Origin: a virus
Reading direction: 5' to 3' (one strand)
Length of the DNA: 63,309 bases
IMG/VR virus record: IMGVR_UViG_3300036846_000911
Location: 1 to 63,309 of that record
Shown: one piece after another, positions 41,173-49,259 of the stretch
Numbering within the stretch: position 1 is the stretch's first letter
Layout of the letters: each line of letters begins with the position of its first letter
Notes under the pieces: model-generated
Told to the model about the DNA's origin: nothing
Seen by the model: only the letters and a program-made list of their open reading frames with translations
The model's database searches: none
Made by a program: the position numbers and the translations under genes

Positions 41173-41501
41173 TGTCCGGACCGTTTGTGGAAGACCCGCG
41201 TTTCGACACCCGGCGTCGGGAGATGGTGAAACTGTTCGGGATGGTGCCCCGCCTGAGCCTGGACCAGATTGACGACGCGGTGCATTCGGCGAATGTGCAC
41301 ACGGCGACTTTCGTTGCGGCGAAACACCTCTACGAGCTGATGAATGATCCGGGGTCGTGGGATCAGGCGGTGCATGCCGAGCAGGAACGATGGCTGGCCT
41401 GGATCGAGGAATGCCTCGGGGTGTTTCGGGCGGCGATGGCGGCGCAGATGCTCCGCCAAGATCGGGACCAAGATCAAGATCAGCTCGGGGCGCCAGAATG
41501 A
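41172..41501 (+). CDS. hypothetical helical protein, 109 aa
   Basis: Its ATG shares one base with the previous stop. Amphipathic helices dominate (LDQIDDAVHSANVHTATFVA). The C-terminal RQDRDQDQDQLG is encoded by the CAAGATCA-type repeats at 41457-41484, so the repeat shapes the protein end. Not recognised. Confidence 0.58.
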   Translation: MSGPFVEDPRFDTRRREMVKLFGMVPRLSLDQIDDAVHSANVHTATFVAAKHLYELMNDPGSWDQAVHAEQERWLAWIEECLGVFRAAMAAQMLRQDRDQDQDQLGAPE

Positions 41502-41532
41502 ACGGATGGCGCGAAAGCTGATCAAGATCATC
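41457..41532 (+). repeat. CAAGATCA motif cluster, downstream group
   Basis: CAAGATCGGG (41457), CAAGATCAAG (41469), CAAGATCAGC (41475) and CAAGATCATC (41523), all in plus orientation and spanning the junction of two genes. Confidence 0.5.
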
Positions 41533-41649
41533 TACTCGCGGAAGACCGGCCGGCCGTGGATCACCTGTCCCCGCTGCGGCGCGCGCGGCGTCTGCGCTGA
41601 CGAGATCATCTGCGAAGAAACCCTCTACAAGCGACTCTGGGACATCTGA
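41506..41649 (+). CDS. small zinc-ribbon protein, 47 aa
   Basis: It begins MARKLIKIIYSRKTGR, then CPRCGARGVC, a compact zinc-binding ribbon. Basic N-terminus suggests nucleic-acid contact. Confidence 0.55.
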   Translation: MARKLIKIIYSRKTGRPWITCPRCGARGVCADEIICEETLYKRLWDI

Positions 41650-41692
41650 GCCGGGTTGCCCACCCGCGTGGACGACTGGTAACTGTGCCAGC

Positions 41693-42082
41693 GTGACAAC
41701 GTGGATGGACAGCATCAACCTGCTGACCTACGCGCTGTTCATCGCCGGATTTTCGCTGTTCATCACCGGCGCCACCCTGCTGTACTCGATCCGCCGGCAC
41801 CGCCGCCAGCTGCGCCGTCACCGCGTGGAGTGCTGGGCGTTGAACATGCGGATTTCGTCCATGGAAGCGGAGTACGCGCAGATGCGCCAACGGCCACCGA
41901 TCATCGTCGTCCCCCGCGTGTTCCCGTCGCGGGTGGTCGTGTCACGGTCGGCGAGCCTGCGGCGCACCTGCGCGCCGTGCCCGGTCTGCGCGGCACCATA
42001 TGGCTTCCACGACAACGACATCCACCACAAGGTGGAGATCGACCCGTCGCATCTGCTGGAGAAAGGGTGGCATCTGGCGTGA
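41693..42082 (+). CDS. single-span membrane protein with zinc-like pair, 129 aa
   Basis: GTG start. Residues 8-31 (INLLTYALFIAGFSLFITGA) are a transmembrane helix, followed by a basic helix, and CAPCPVCAAPYGF near residue 95 could bind metal. Not recognised. Four-base overlap with the phosphoesterase. Confidence 0.6.
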   Translation: MTTWMDSINLLTYALFIAGFSLFITGATLLYSIRRHRRQLRRHRVECWALNMRISSMEAEYAQMRQRPPIIVVPRVFPSRVVVSRSASLRRTCAPCPVCAAPYGFHDNDIHHKVEIDPSHLLEKGWHLA

Positions 42083-42984
42083 GGGTGATGGTCTGCGGGG
42101 ACACCCACGGCGACATCGCGCACCTACGGCTGCTGGTCCGCGAATCCCGGCAGCTGCACGCTGATGCGATCTTCGTTGTCGGCGATTTCGGCTTCTGGGA
42201 ACACCAGCAGGACGGGGTCGAGTTCCTGGACACCCTGGACGTGATGCTGATGCTCGCCGGGACGAAGCTGTACTTCCTGGACGGCAACCACGACAAGACT
42301 TCGCTGATCCTGGCGCAGTACGGCCACCAGGTCGACGACGACGGTTTCCACCCGGTGCGGGAGCGGATCTTCTACTCGGCGCGGGGGCACCGTTGGACGT
42401 GGCGGGGCTGGCGGTTCATCAGCCTCGGCGGTGCCTACTCGGTCGACAAGGACCAGCGCCTCGGGCTGGAGGCGCACCGGGCGGAGAAGATCCGCCAAGC
42501 CAACCGCTACCGCTCCCCGGACCGGCGGCGCAGCCCCGACACCGCCGGGCTGTACTGGTTCCCGGAGGAAGAGATGACCGACGAGGCGTTGGCGAAGATT
42601 CTCGTCGACCCGACGCCGGTGGACATCATGCTCACCCACGACATGCCGCGTGGGGCGAATCCGGGGACGCACTTCAAAACACTGGCTGAATGCGCCCCGA
42701 ATCAGGACCGTATCCAGTTGGCCGCCACTACGCTGCAACCCCGACTGCTCGTTCACGGGCATCTGCACATGCGCTACACCGACCGGGTCCGCATCGGCGA
42801 CAATGACCGCACGATGCGGGTGGAAGGCTTGTCGTGTAACCCTTCCGGCGCCCGGACCACCCGCTACCGGGCAGATGACTCCTACCTGGTGTTGAAACTG
42901 CCGCATGTCGAATCCGGGCATGTGCCGGCGATCATCGCCAACGGGGAGACAAACCCGATCCTGCGCGCGATGGGAAAGGTGTGA
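42079..42984 (+). CDS. calcineurin-like metallophosphoesterase
   Basis: The protein has 301 aa. Metal-binding motifs occur in order: MVCGDTHGD (DxH), FVVGDFGFWE (GD), LDGNHD (GNHD), MLTHDMPRG (H), and LLVHGHLHMRY (GHxH). It hydrolyses phosphomonoesters or diesters; a nuclease, phosphatase or 2',3'-cyclic nucleotide role cannot be distinguished from sequence. The residues 85-165 insert, rich in Arg and aromatics, may set specificity. It is in the middle of an array of small early genes. Confidence 0.9.
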   Translation: MRVMVCGDTHGDIAHLRLLVRESRQLHADAIFVVGDFGFWEHQQDGVEFLDTLDVMLMLAGTKLYFLDGNHDKTSLILAQYGHQVDDDGFHPVRERIFYSARGHRWTWRGWRFISLGGAYSVDKDQRLGLEAHRAEKIRQANRYRSPDRRRSPDTAGLYWFPEEEMTDEALAKILVDPTPVDIMLTHDMPRGANPGTHFKTLAECAPNQDRIQLAATTLQPRLLVHGHLHMRYTDRVRIGDNDRTMRVEGLSCNPSGARTTRYRADDSYLVLKLPHVESGHVPAIIANGETNPILRAMGKV

Positions 42985-43334
42985 GGGCCGGGCGTGAATC
43001 GTGGGATTACAGCGACGGACCGGGGGCGATCATGAACACCGGTGACCTGATCGACGACGCGTCCGGCAGCCTGGCCGTGTTCGCGCTGTCGCTGCTGTGG
43101 CGCGACACCGAACAGGGCTGCTGCGCGTTGTGCTGCACCGGCTGCCACGCCCTGGCGACGCTGCTCGGGGCCGGCCAGTTGAACCCGCTGCTGCGCCGAC
43201 ACATGCTGCGGCACAACGACTTCGACTGGGCCTGGTGGGGTGACGATGACGGCGTCGATGAGTTGTGGTTGCGTCATGCGATGCGCGACACCGATAACCA
43301 CCCCAGCCATTCAACGACGGTGGTGACGTCATGA
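42981..43334 (+). CDS. hypothetical Cys-rich protein, 117 aa
   Basis: GTG start at a GTGA overlap. GCCALCCTGCHALATLLGAG is a dense cysteine cluster beside a hydrophobic helix. The rest is acidic and Trp-rich. Not recognised; it may bind metal. Confidence 0.55.
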   Translation: MRAGRESWDYSDGPGAIMNTGDLIDDASGSLAVFALSLLWRDTEQGCCALCCTGCHALATLLGAGQLNPLLRRHMLRHNDFDWAWWGDDDGVDELWLRHAMRDTDNHPSHSTTVVTS

Positions 43335-43708
43335 TCGAGGAGAACGGGTTGTTCACCTGCTTGACGTGCGCCATGACGTCGCACAATCCGAACGACATCC
43401 GGGAACGCTACTGCGGGGCGTGTCACCACTGGTGCGATGACCGCGACGTCCAGGACGCGGTCGCCGGTGTGTACGAGCCGATGTTTCTGGATGTACCGCC
43501 GCGTGGTGCCGGTGCCGCGAGTCGGGGTCTGCGGCTGTCGCGCATCATTTTTGCCGGCACCGGCTGGCTGATGCTGTTGGTGTGCTTCATTCAGCTGTTT
43601 TTCGGCCGGGTCGATGCGGCGCCGCTGGCGCTGCTCGGCGGCATCCTGGCGACCAGCGTGATCTGCATGGCCGCGTTCGAGGTTGCCTCACGGGTGAAGA
43701 AGTCATGA
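43331..43708 (+). CDS. zinc-finger plus two-span membrane protein, 125 aa
   Basis: Residues 9-40 contain CLTCAM and RYCGACHHWCDD, a likely zinc site. Residues 73-117 contain two transmembrane helices (IIFAGTGWLMLLVCFIQLFF and LALLGGILATSVICMAAFEV). This layout recurs in actinophages without known function. Confidence 0.62.
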   Translation: MIEENGLFTCLTCAMTSHNPNDIRERYCGACHHWCDDRDVQDAVAGVYEPMFLDVPPRGAGAASRGLRLSRIIFAGTGWLMLLVCFIQLFFGRVDAAPLALLGGILATSVICMAAFEVASRVKKS

Positions 43709-43860
43709 CCGAACCCGAGACGCCACGCACCATGCGCGAGGTGTACGACGACCTGCCGGTGGATGAGTGGGAGACGATCCCCGAACTGCCGCCGGGTTGG
43801 CGGATCAAGAGGTTGCCGTCACCGGAGCAGACCATGAACATCGAGCCCGACAATGACTGA
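43705..43860 (+). CDS. small hypothetical protein, 51 aa
   Basis: Acidic, Pro-rich (EPETPRTMREVYDDLPVDEW). Start coupled by ATGA, end overlapping the next ATG by eight bases. Not recognised. Confidence 0.5.
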   Translation: MTEPETPRTMREVYDDLPVDEWETIPELPPGWRIKRLPSPEQTMNIEPDND

Positions 43861-44221
43861 GCCCGGCAGTGCTCGCGTGGATGTCCTCACCGCGCAGGTG
43901 CGAGTGTTGATGGTCGGCAACCAGCAGATCACCACGTCGGTCGCCAAGCAGCTCGACCGCGCACCGCTGGTTGAGGTGTTCGGGCGGATCGATGCCAATG
44001 GCTGGTCGGCATGGTTCGGTCTGCTTATCGGCCGGGATGCCGGTGGGGCACTTGCGCTGGAGGCGCCCAACACGTGGCTTGAGCGCATGCACCCCGACCT
44101 GCACGCGGCCTGGTTCGACAGGGATCGCTACGCCACCGCGAAGGTGCTTGTAGCATCCGACGCGCTCCGCGAGTTCATCACCGCCAAGTTCCCCCTAATT
44201 ATCCTTGCGGGCCTGCGGTGA
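43853..44221 (+). CDS. hypothetical protein, 122 aa
   Basis: Mixed alpha/beta protein; TAQVRVLMVGNQQITTSVAK near the N-terminus and a central VFGRIDANGWSAWFG. No recognised domain. Confidence 0.58.
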   Translation: MTEPGSARVDVLTAQVRVLMVGNQQITTSVAKQLDRAPLVEVFGRIDANGWSAWFGLLIGRDAGGALALEAPNTWLERMHPDLHAAWFDRDRYATAKVLVASDALREFITAKFPLIILAGLR

Positions 44222-44454
44222 CCGGCGACGCCCCGGAGGTCATCTCCGACTTGACGATGACGACCAGGTTCACCGCCGTCGAGCCGCCGCAGGCGCTGTT
44301 CTACGAAGACGACACCGCGTTCATGTTCTGGCGGGATGCCTGGTGGATTCGGCTCGCCGGCTTCTGGTTCCAGCCGCACAGCCGACAGCTGGACAAGATG
44401 CTCGCCGCGCGCTGGACGCACCTGCATCAACATCTGCCGGGGGAGAAGTCGTGA
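44218..44454 (+). CDS. hypothetical protein, 78 aa
   Basis: GTG start at a GTGA overlap. Rich in aromatic residues (ALFYEDDTAFMFWRDAWWIR). Not recognised. Confidence 0.55.
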   Translation: MTGDAPEVISDLTMTTRFTAVEPPQALFYEDDTAFMFWRDAWWIRLAGFWFQPHSRQLDKMLAARWTHLHQHLPGEKS

Positions 44455-44729
44455 GCTACGCCCGGCTGCGGCGCCGCTGGATGGGTCATCAGCGGTACCT
44501 GTGGCGCATCTCGGAGCTTGACCCGTTCTGCACGATCCCGCCGTCGTACAGCCGGTACATGAATCGGATCTGCCGCAAACTCGGCCTGCAACCTGTTGAT
44601 CTCGGCCAATATGTTGCCGCCAACAACATAGAAGACCTGCCGATTTTTGGCGCTACCGTGGAGGGTGCGGGCCATGCTGCGGCTACAGCCGACGACCCGC
44701 CGGAGCGTCGGTCGTTCCCACATTGGTGA
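44451..44729 (+). CDS. hypothetical protein, 92 aa
   Basis: GTG start at a GTGA overlap. Arg/Tyr-rich N-terminus (SYARLRRRWMGHQRYLWRIS) and a helical middle. Not recognised. Confidence 0.55.
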   Translation: MSYARLRRRWMGHQRYLWRISELDPFCTIPPSYSRYMNRICRKLGLQPVDLGQYVAANNIEDLPIFGATVEGAGHAAATADDPPERRSFPHW

Positions 44730-44772
44730 TGCGCCCGGCCGGCGCTCCGCCCCATTGGTGAGGTGAACCCCC

Positions 44773-44997
44773 GTGGATTCCCGGACAGACCCCGATCTCC
44801 AGCGGATGACCGTCAACCTGACCCGACGGGCCAGCAAGGCACTGAATCACGCCCTGGAGGTGGAGGGCGGAAACCGCACCGAGGTCGTCAACCGGGCGCT
44901 GATTCTGTATGCGTTGTTCTCCGAGGCGCTGGACACCGGCGCGCAGGTCTGTATCCGCCGGCCGGATGGCACGATCGAGGCGCTGCACATCATCTGA
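44773..44997 (+). CDS. ribbon-helix-helix regulator-like protein, 74 aa
   Basis: GTG start after GAGGTGAACC. MTVNLTRRASKALNHALEVE followed by NRTEVVNRALILYALF is a strong Arc/MetJ-type ribbon-helix-helix pattern: strand, helix, turn, helix. It is likely a dimeric DNA-binding regulator. It is the last gene before the fibre operon. The 208-base gap after it contains repeated GTACAT words (45149-45173), possibly its operator. Confidence 0.75.
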   Translation: MDSRTDPDLQRMTVNLTRRASKALNHALEVEGGNRTEVVNRALILYALFSEALDTGAQVCIRRPDGTIEALHII

Positions 44998-45205
44998 ATC
45001 GGCCGATGTTTGCGATACGGTGTGGGGGCTCCAGTCGATTTGAGACGGTCGGCGAGCACGGCGAACGCGGCCCGCGCCTATCGGGTTACGCTGTTCGCGT
45101 CCGGGGCGTCAGACGGGCGGCGAAATCCGAATGGCGCCCCGGAACCCGTGTACATGGTGATGTACATGTACATCGGTGCCGACCGCCCACCGTGGGAGAG
45201 TTCCG

Positions 45206-45553
45206 ATGGCGCCACAGTCGTACCCGTTGACCCTGTACCGGGGTGACACGTTCTCGTGGCGATTCGTGTTCTGGAATGACCTGGACCGCACAATCCCGTA
45301 TGACCTGACCGGGGTCACACCAGCCGCGCAGATCCGGGCTACGTGTCTGCTGATGACGTTGGACTGCACAGTGTTGCTGCCGAACACTGTCGCCGTCGAG
45401 CTGCCCGCCGATGCGTGGCCGCTGAGTTGGCCGGCGCTGACCGCAGCCGGTTGGGATCTTCAACTGACCCAACCGGACGGCACGGTGCACACCATGGTCG
45501 CCGGCCCGGTGTACGTCACGACCGACGTGACCCGGCTGGTGGGTGCGCCGTGA
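45206..45553 (+). CDS. tail/baseplate-associated protein (BppU-like)
   Basis: The protein has 115 aa, ATG after GGGAGAG. The pattern [20 protein letters not shown], then [16 protein letters not shown] and [16 protein letters not shown], is like the N-terminal beta-sandwich of phage baseplate upper proteins that attach fibres. It is directly coupled to the collagen-like fibre gene, which supports a fibre-anchoring role. Confidence 0.72.
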   Translation: MAPQSYPLTLYRGDTFSWRFVFWNDLDRTIPYDLTGVTPAAQIRATCLLMTLDCTVLLPNTVAVELPADAWPLSWPALTAAGWDLQLTQPDGTVHTMVAGPVYVTTDVTRLVGAP

Positions 45554-46797
45554 CCGCGCCCGCCGTGATCGACGTCATCGTCGAGGCGTCGCCGATCTAC
45601 ATCGACGTCATCGACCAGTCCGGACCGCCCGGCCCGGTGGGTCCCGCCGGCCCGACGGGGCCGCCCGGTCCCGCTGGCCCGACCGGCGACCCCGGCCCGA
45701 TCGGGCCGCAGGGACCGCAGGGCGATCCCGGTGCGACCGGTCCGGCGGGTGATCCTGGTCCGACTGGTGCGACCGGCGACCCCGGTCCGCAGGGGCCGAT
45801 CGGCCCGACCGGCAACACCGGCCCAGCCGGGCCGACCGGACCGGCGGGTGATCCTGGCCCCACGGGTCCAACTGGTACGACTGGTGCCACCGGCGATCCT
45901 GGTCCGCAGGGGCCGATCGGACCGACCGGCAGTACCGGCGCGCAGGGGCCAATCGGCAACACCGGCGCGCAGGGGCCGATCGGCGACCCTGGCCCGCAGG
46001 GGCCGGCCGGTAACACCGGCGCGACCGGCCCGGCCGGCGCGACTGGCGCGACTGGCGACCCCGGTCCGCAGGGGCCGACCGGACCGACCGGCGACACCGG
46101 CCCGCAGGGGCCGATCGGGCTGACTGGTGCCACCGGCGCGACCGGCGACCCCGGCCCGATCGGACCGCAGGGCGACCCCGGTGCGACCGGCCCGGCCGGT
46201 GCGACGGGTCCGGCTGGCCCGACCGGCGACCCCGGCCCGCAGGGACCGGCGGGCGCGTGGGACGGGTCGTGGCGGCCCGTCGACCATGCCTTGATCTCCT
46301 GGATGTACGACCCGGCGGTGACGTCGAATTTCTCGTCGGCGTTGCAGGGTGCCGGGCAGATTCAGTTGATGCGGCTGCACATCCCGGCGGCAACAAACGT
46401 CACCGGGATCACCGTCTACCTCGCCAACGGTGGCGCCGGGCTTGTGGCGGGTCAGTGTTGGGCGGCGCTGTTCGACGCGGCCACCGGGAATCTGATCGGG
46501 GTCACCGCCGACCAGGCGACGAACTGGGCGTCGGCCGGCGCGAAACGGATGGATCTGACTGGTGGCCCGTTTGCCCGGCCGGTCGGGGACGTGTACGCCG
46601 GGTTGGTGTTCAACGGCACCACCAGTCCGAACGTCACCCGGCAGGCGGCCGGCGCACCGGCGCTGATCAACATCAATTTGGGGACGGGGTCGACGTACCG
46701 GTACGGGTTGACCACCGCCACGTACACGACGGCGCCGCCGTCAACGCTGGGTGTGCGGGGTATCGGCTTCCACTCGTTCTGGGCGGCGCTGCACTGA
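45550..46797 (+). CDS. collagen-like tail fibre protein
   Basis: The protein has 415 aa, GTG start at a GTGA overlap. After 24 residues, about 70 Gly-X-Y triplets run uninterrupted to about residue 235, rich in GPT, GPQ, GDP, GPI and GAT, predicting a triple-helical shaft. Residues 240-415 form a beta-rich head ([20 protein letters not shown] and onward) that probably binds the cell surface. The DNA of the shaft is a near-repeat, prone to length change by recombination. It is encoded about 40 kb from the main tail operon. A strong terminator follows. Confidence 0.88.
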   Translation: MTAPAVIDVIVEASPIYIDVIDQSGPPGPVGPAGPTGPPGPAGPTGDPGPIGPQGPQGDPGATGPAGDPGPTGATGDPGPQGPIGPTGNTGPAGPTGPAGDPGPTGPTGTTGATGDPGPQGPIGPTGSTGAQGPIGNTGAQGPIGDPGPQGPAGNTGATGPAGATGATGDPGPQGPTGPTGDTGPQGPIGLTGATGATGDPGPIGPQGDPGATGPAGATGPAGPTGDPGPQGPAGAWDGSWRPVDHALISWMYDPAVTSNFSSALQGAGQIQLMRLHIPAATNVTGITVYLANGGAGLVAGQCWAALFDAATGNLIGVTADQATNWASAGAKRMDLTGGPFARPVGDVYAGLVFNGTTSPNVTRQAAGAPALININLGTGSTYRYGLTTATYTTAPPSTLGVRGIGFHSFWAALH

Positions 46798-46804
46798 ACG
46801 TGCG

Positions 46805-46841
46805 ACGCGGCGGCCCCCACCCTCATTGGGGGCCGCCGCGT
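46805..46841. terminator. bidirectional terminator after fibre gene
   Basis: ACGCGGCGGCCCCCA and its exact complement around CCCTCAT, followed by TTTC. It lies between convergent genes, so it should work in both directions. Confidence 0.8.
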
Positions 46842-46897
46842 TTCATAACCAGTCCAACAATCTCCCTGCTGCCAGTCTACTGCCAGTTGCTGCCGGT

Positions 46898-47239
46898 TTA
46901 GCGGGAAAGCCTGGTGACGGTGACGGCGGTGCCGTAGGCGCAGAGTTCCATCCATGTGTCCGACAGGCTGCGGTGGTCGAACCGGACTCCGACGACGGCG
47001 TTGGCGCCCAGGCGCTCGGCTTCCCGGCCCATCCGCCGTACGGCGAGCATCCGGGCCTGGACGAGGATGGTGGGGAACTCCCGTTCTTGGCCTACGACAA
47101 GGGTTTTGACGCCGTCGAGGAAGCGGTTCAGGGCGCGGGCTTCGACACCGACGACCATGCCGAACATGTCGACGATGAGGTGCGTCGGCGGTTGTTCCAG
47201 GGTGCAGATGAGGATCGGGTGCGCCGTTCTGCTGGTCAT
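46898..47239 (-). CDS. YbjQ/UPF0145-like protein
   Basis: The protein has 113 aa. The signature (VQARMLAVRRMGREAERLGA, then NAVVGVRFDHR) is typical of the YbjQ/DUF74 heavy-metal-binding-like family, which forms ring-shaped pentamers. The family's physiological role is unknown. It lies downstream of the small terminase on the same strand, separated by an opposite-strand ORF. Confidence 0.82.
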   Translation of the reverse strand: MTSRTAHPILICTLEQPPTHLIVDMFGMVVGVEARALNRFLDGVKTLVVGQEREFPTILVQARMLAVRRMGREAERLGANAVVGVRFDHRSLSDTWMELCAYGTAVTVTRLSR

Positions 47240-47304
47240 GCTCGGCCGCCTGTGTTTGCGCCGAAACGGTTTGTCGGCCGCTGACGCCGTCTTACGCTGC
47301 GGTG

Positions 47305-47526
47305 ATGAGTGTTCGGGTGCTGGTGCGGGTCCACTGTGACGTGTGCGGCGGCGACGAGCTGATGCCGCAGGCGGGGGCGTCGCCGGAGCGGGCTCGGCTG
47401 ATCCTGCACGCCGAGGGGTGGCGGGTTTCGTCGACGGGGATCGCCGACATCTGCGGGTCGTGTGTCAGGCTGCGGCAACTGCGTCGCCGTCCTGTGTCGC
47501 CGAGGACAGCGCCCGTCGGGCCTTGA
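47305..47526 (+). CDS. small zinc-ribbon protein, convergent with small terminase
   Basis: The protein has 73 aa. CDVCGGDE and DICGSCVRLRQ give two Cys pairs about 35 residues apart. The last 60 bases overlap the end of the small terminase gene on the other strand, so the reading frame is less certain than its neighbours. Confidence 0.5.
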   Translation: MSVRVLVRVHCDVCGGDELMPQAGASPERARLILHAEGWRVSSTGIADICGSCVRLRQLRRRPVSPRTAPVGP

Positions 47527-48118
47527 TCCGTCGGTCGAGTTCCCCGCGTAGTGCTTCCATCCGGGCGACGCGGGCTGCCTCGTCGAGGTGGGTGAGGTCG
47601 ACACCGTCCACGGTGGACGCGCCACCGGCACGCCGGCGCATCGAGGTCTCTTCCGCCCACGAGGAGCGTTCCAGTTTCGAGGCGACCTCCGCGAGGCGTG
47701 ACAGCTCCAGTGGGGTGAGGGCGTCGATCGGGATGGTCAGTAGCCGTGCCTCCACGATGGACATGATGGAGCGGCCGAGTCGGGCGTGACGTTCGATCAT
47801 CTCGGTGCGTTGGTCGGCGGCTTTCGCGGAGAACAGCCGGTGCTGCTCCACATCCCAGGCGCCGGCCCGGTTGATCCACTGCCACTGGGTTGCGATGCGG
47901 TGGAAGTGATCCCGTGACTTGTGGGCGCGGTCGGCGGCTTTGGCGATGGTGCGGTCCTGGCCGAGGTCGCGGTAGGTGAGGAAGTGGACGTAGGAGTTTT
48001 CACTTTCGCCGGGCATGCGGTCCCACGGCGTGTGGGGTAGAACAATCTCCCCTTCCAGCGTCTCGGCTGGATCGTTCGCGTGTGGATTGCGGGTGACGAT
48101 CTCGTCAAGGTTGGCCAC
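47465..48118 (-). CDS. terS: terminase small subunit
   Basis: The protein has 217 aa, GTG start with GGAGTGGGG upstream. The pattern WDRMPGESENSYVHFLTYRD, then IAKAADRAHKSRDHFHRIAT and WQWINRAGAWDVEQHR, is the HTH-containing N-terminus of phage small terminase subunits, which recognise the packaging site. A helical, Arg-rich C-terminus likely oligomerises. The gene is about 45 kb from terL and on the other strand, which is unusual. Confidence 0.78.
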   Translation of the reverse strand: MANLDEIVTRNPHANDPAETLEGEIVLPHTPWDRMPGESENSYVHFLTYRDLGQDRTIAKAADRAHKSRDHFHRIATQWQWINRAGAWDVEQHRLFSAKAADQRTEMIERHARLGRSIMSIVEARLLTIPIDALTPLELSRLAEVASKLERSSWAEETSMRRRAGGASTVDGVDLTHLDEAARVARMEALRGELDRRIKARRALSSATQDGDAVAAA

Positions 48119-48205
48119 GGCCCCACTCCAAACGTGAAATTCATGGCACGCCGATGTATGCCCAGGTTAATGCCTACGCAGCACTAACGGTGGCAAGGGT
48201 GCGCG

Positions 48206-48234
48206 GAGATACGGCTTCGTTCGCGATGTGTCAA
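48206..48234 (-). promoter_or_regulatory. promoter for small terminase transcript
   Basis: On the minus strand: TTGACA (complement of 48229-48234), exactly 17 bases, TATCTC (complement of 48206-48211). Transcription would start near 48199, about 80 bases before the GTG. This is the best consensus promoter I see in the window. Confidence 0.7.
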
Positions 48235-48297
48235 AGGCGGTTGTACCGCTCGGTAACGTCCGGGGTTTGTGTAAGAGTGGCCGGCATCCGTTCCGCA

Positions 48298-48310
48298 AAT
48301 TTCTCCCCCC
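48298..48310 (-). promoter_or_regulatory. G-run motif (copy 6 of 6)
   Basis: On the minus strand, six G (complement of 48305-48310) followed by AGAAATT. It lies about 65 bases upstream of the TTGACA promoter, between divergent genes. Confidence 0.35.
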
Positions 48311-48333
48311 TCACGATGCCGGAGGTGTCTGCC

Positions 48334-48834
48334 GTGAAGACCGCCCTACTGTCCCGTGAAGAAATCGCCAGCCGCTACCGGTTGGGCACCAGCCGCACCG
48401 CCCTGGCCAACGCGGCGGAGATCAGCCGCACCCGCGTCGACCGGATTCTCACCGAATACGGCCACGACCTGACCCCGGCGTACGTGACGGCCGAAACGCG
48501 GCGCAACATCTTGGCGTCCTACGGCGACGGTCTGTCCGCGCCGGAGTGCGCCCGACTGTGGCATGTGGCCCTGGCCACCGTCACCAACCTCGTCTACGAG
48601 GCCGGCATCCTGCGCCCGCCGGGGCGTCGTTCCGGCCGCGTGCAGCTGCACCCCGGCGTCGACATCCTCCAGCTGCACGCGCAGGGCGGCGCCCGCGCGG
48701 TCAGCGAGGTCGCCTCGGTTTCCCTGTCCACCGCCTACCGGATGCTGCGGGACGCCCGCCGCACAGCCAGGGGCATGCCGTCCGCGTCGAACTGCGACCT
48801 GCACAACAGCGCCAGCTGCCTGGACTGCCCATGA
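48334..48834 (+). CDS. multi-HTH DNA-binding protein
   Basis: The protein has 166 aa. The GTG at 48334 has GGAGGT seven or so bases upstream; the ATG at 48316 lacks one. Three successive helix-turn-helix-like segments can be read: SRTALANAAEISRTRVDRIL, GLSAPECARLWHVALATVTN and GGARAVSEVASVSLSTAYRM. A small Cys group ends the protein (CDLHNSASCLDCP). It is divergent from the small terminase and heads the replication operon, a good position for a repressor or a replication or packaging regulator. Confidence 0.68.
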   Translation: MKTALLSREEIASRYRLGTSRTALANAAEISRTRVDRILTEYGHDLTPAYVTAETRRNILASYGDGLSAPECARLWHVALATVTNLVYEAGILRPPGRRSGRVQLHPGVDILQLHAQGGARAVSEVASVSLSTAYRMLRDARRTARGMPSASNCDLHNSASCLDCP

Positions 48835-49259
48835 TCGCCTACGTCGGGTACACCGGGCGGCGCGGCAATTTCGGCCGGACCCACGCCTCCATCGCCACGG
48901 CCGCCGTCGCCCTGGCCCACACCCGTGGGGATCTGCTCGCCGCCTGCAATCTGCTGCTCGGCGCGCGCCCGTCGTATCCGCCGCCGCCGATGAAACTGTT
49001 CGACCTGGATGCGCATCGGATGCCGATCCTGCCGCTGGACGCCGGGTTGACGATCGCCGCCGACTTCGAGCGGTACTGCCTGGACTTCTACGCGCCCGTC
49101 GGGGTGCTCCCCGGTCTGGCGTGGGGGCCGATCGGCTCGCTGAACGTCAAGTTCAGCCTCTCCGACGTCGAGGCGTTGGAGGCGGCGCTGTACCTGCTCG
49201 GCGGCCCGGAGCGGCGCTCGATGCACCGGCGGCTGCGCACAGTGCGGCCGGCGACATGA
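48831..49259 (+). CDS. hypothetical protein, 142 aa
   Basis: ATG coupled to the upstream stop. Mixed alpha/beta, with PSYPPPPMKLFDLDAHRMPI in the middle. Not recognised. Four-base overlap with the nuclease gene. Confidence 0.6.
   Translation: MIAYVGYTGRRGNFGRTHASIATAAVALAHTRGDLLAACNLLLGARPSYPPPPMKLFDLDAHRMPILPLDAGLTIAADFERYCLDFYAPVGVLPGLAWGPIGSLNVKFSLSDVEALEAALYLLGGPERRSMHRRLRTVRPAT

Noticed and set aside
45597-46396. Antisense ORFs rich in Gly and Pro opposite the collagen-like fibre
   Set aside because: A repeat of G-X-Y codons automatically gives open repetitive frames on the other strand; these are shadows.
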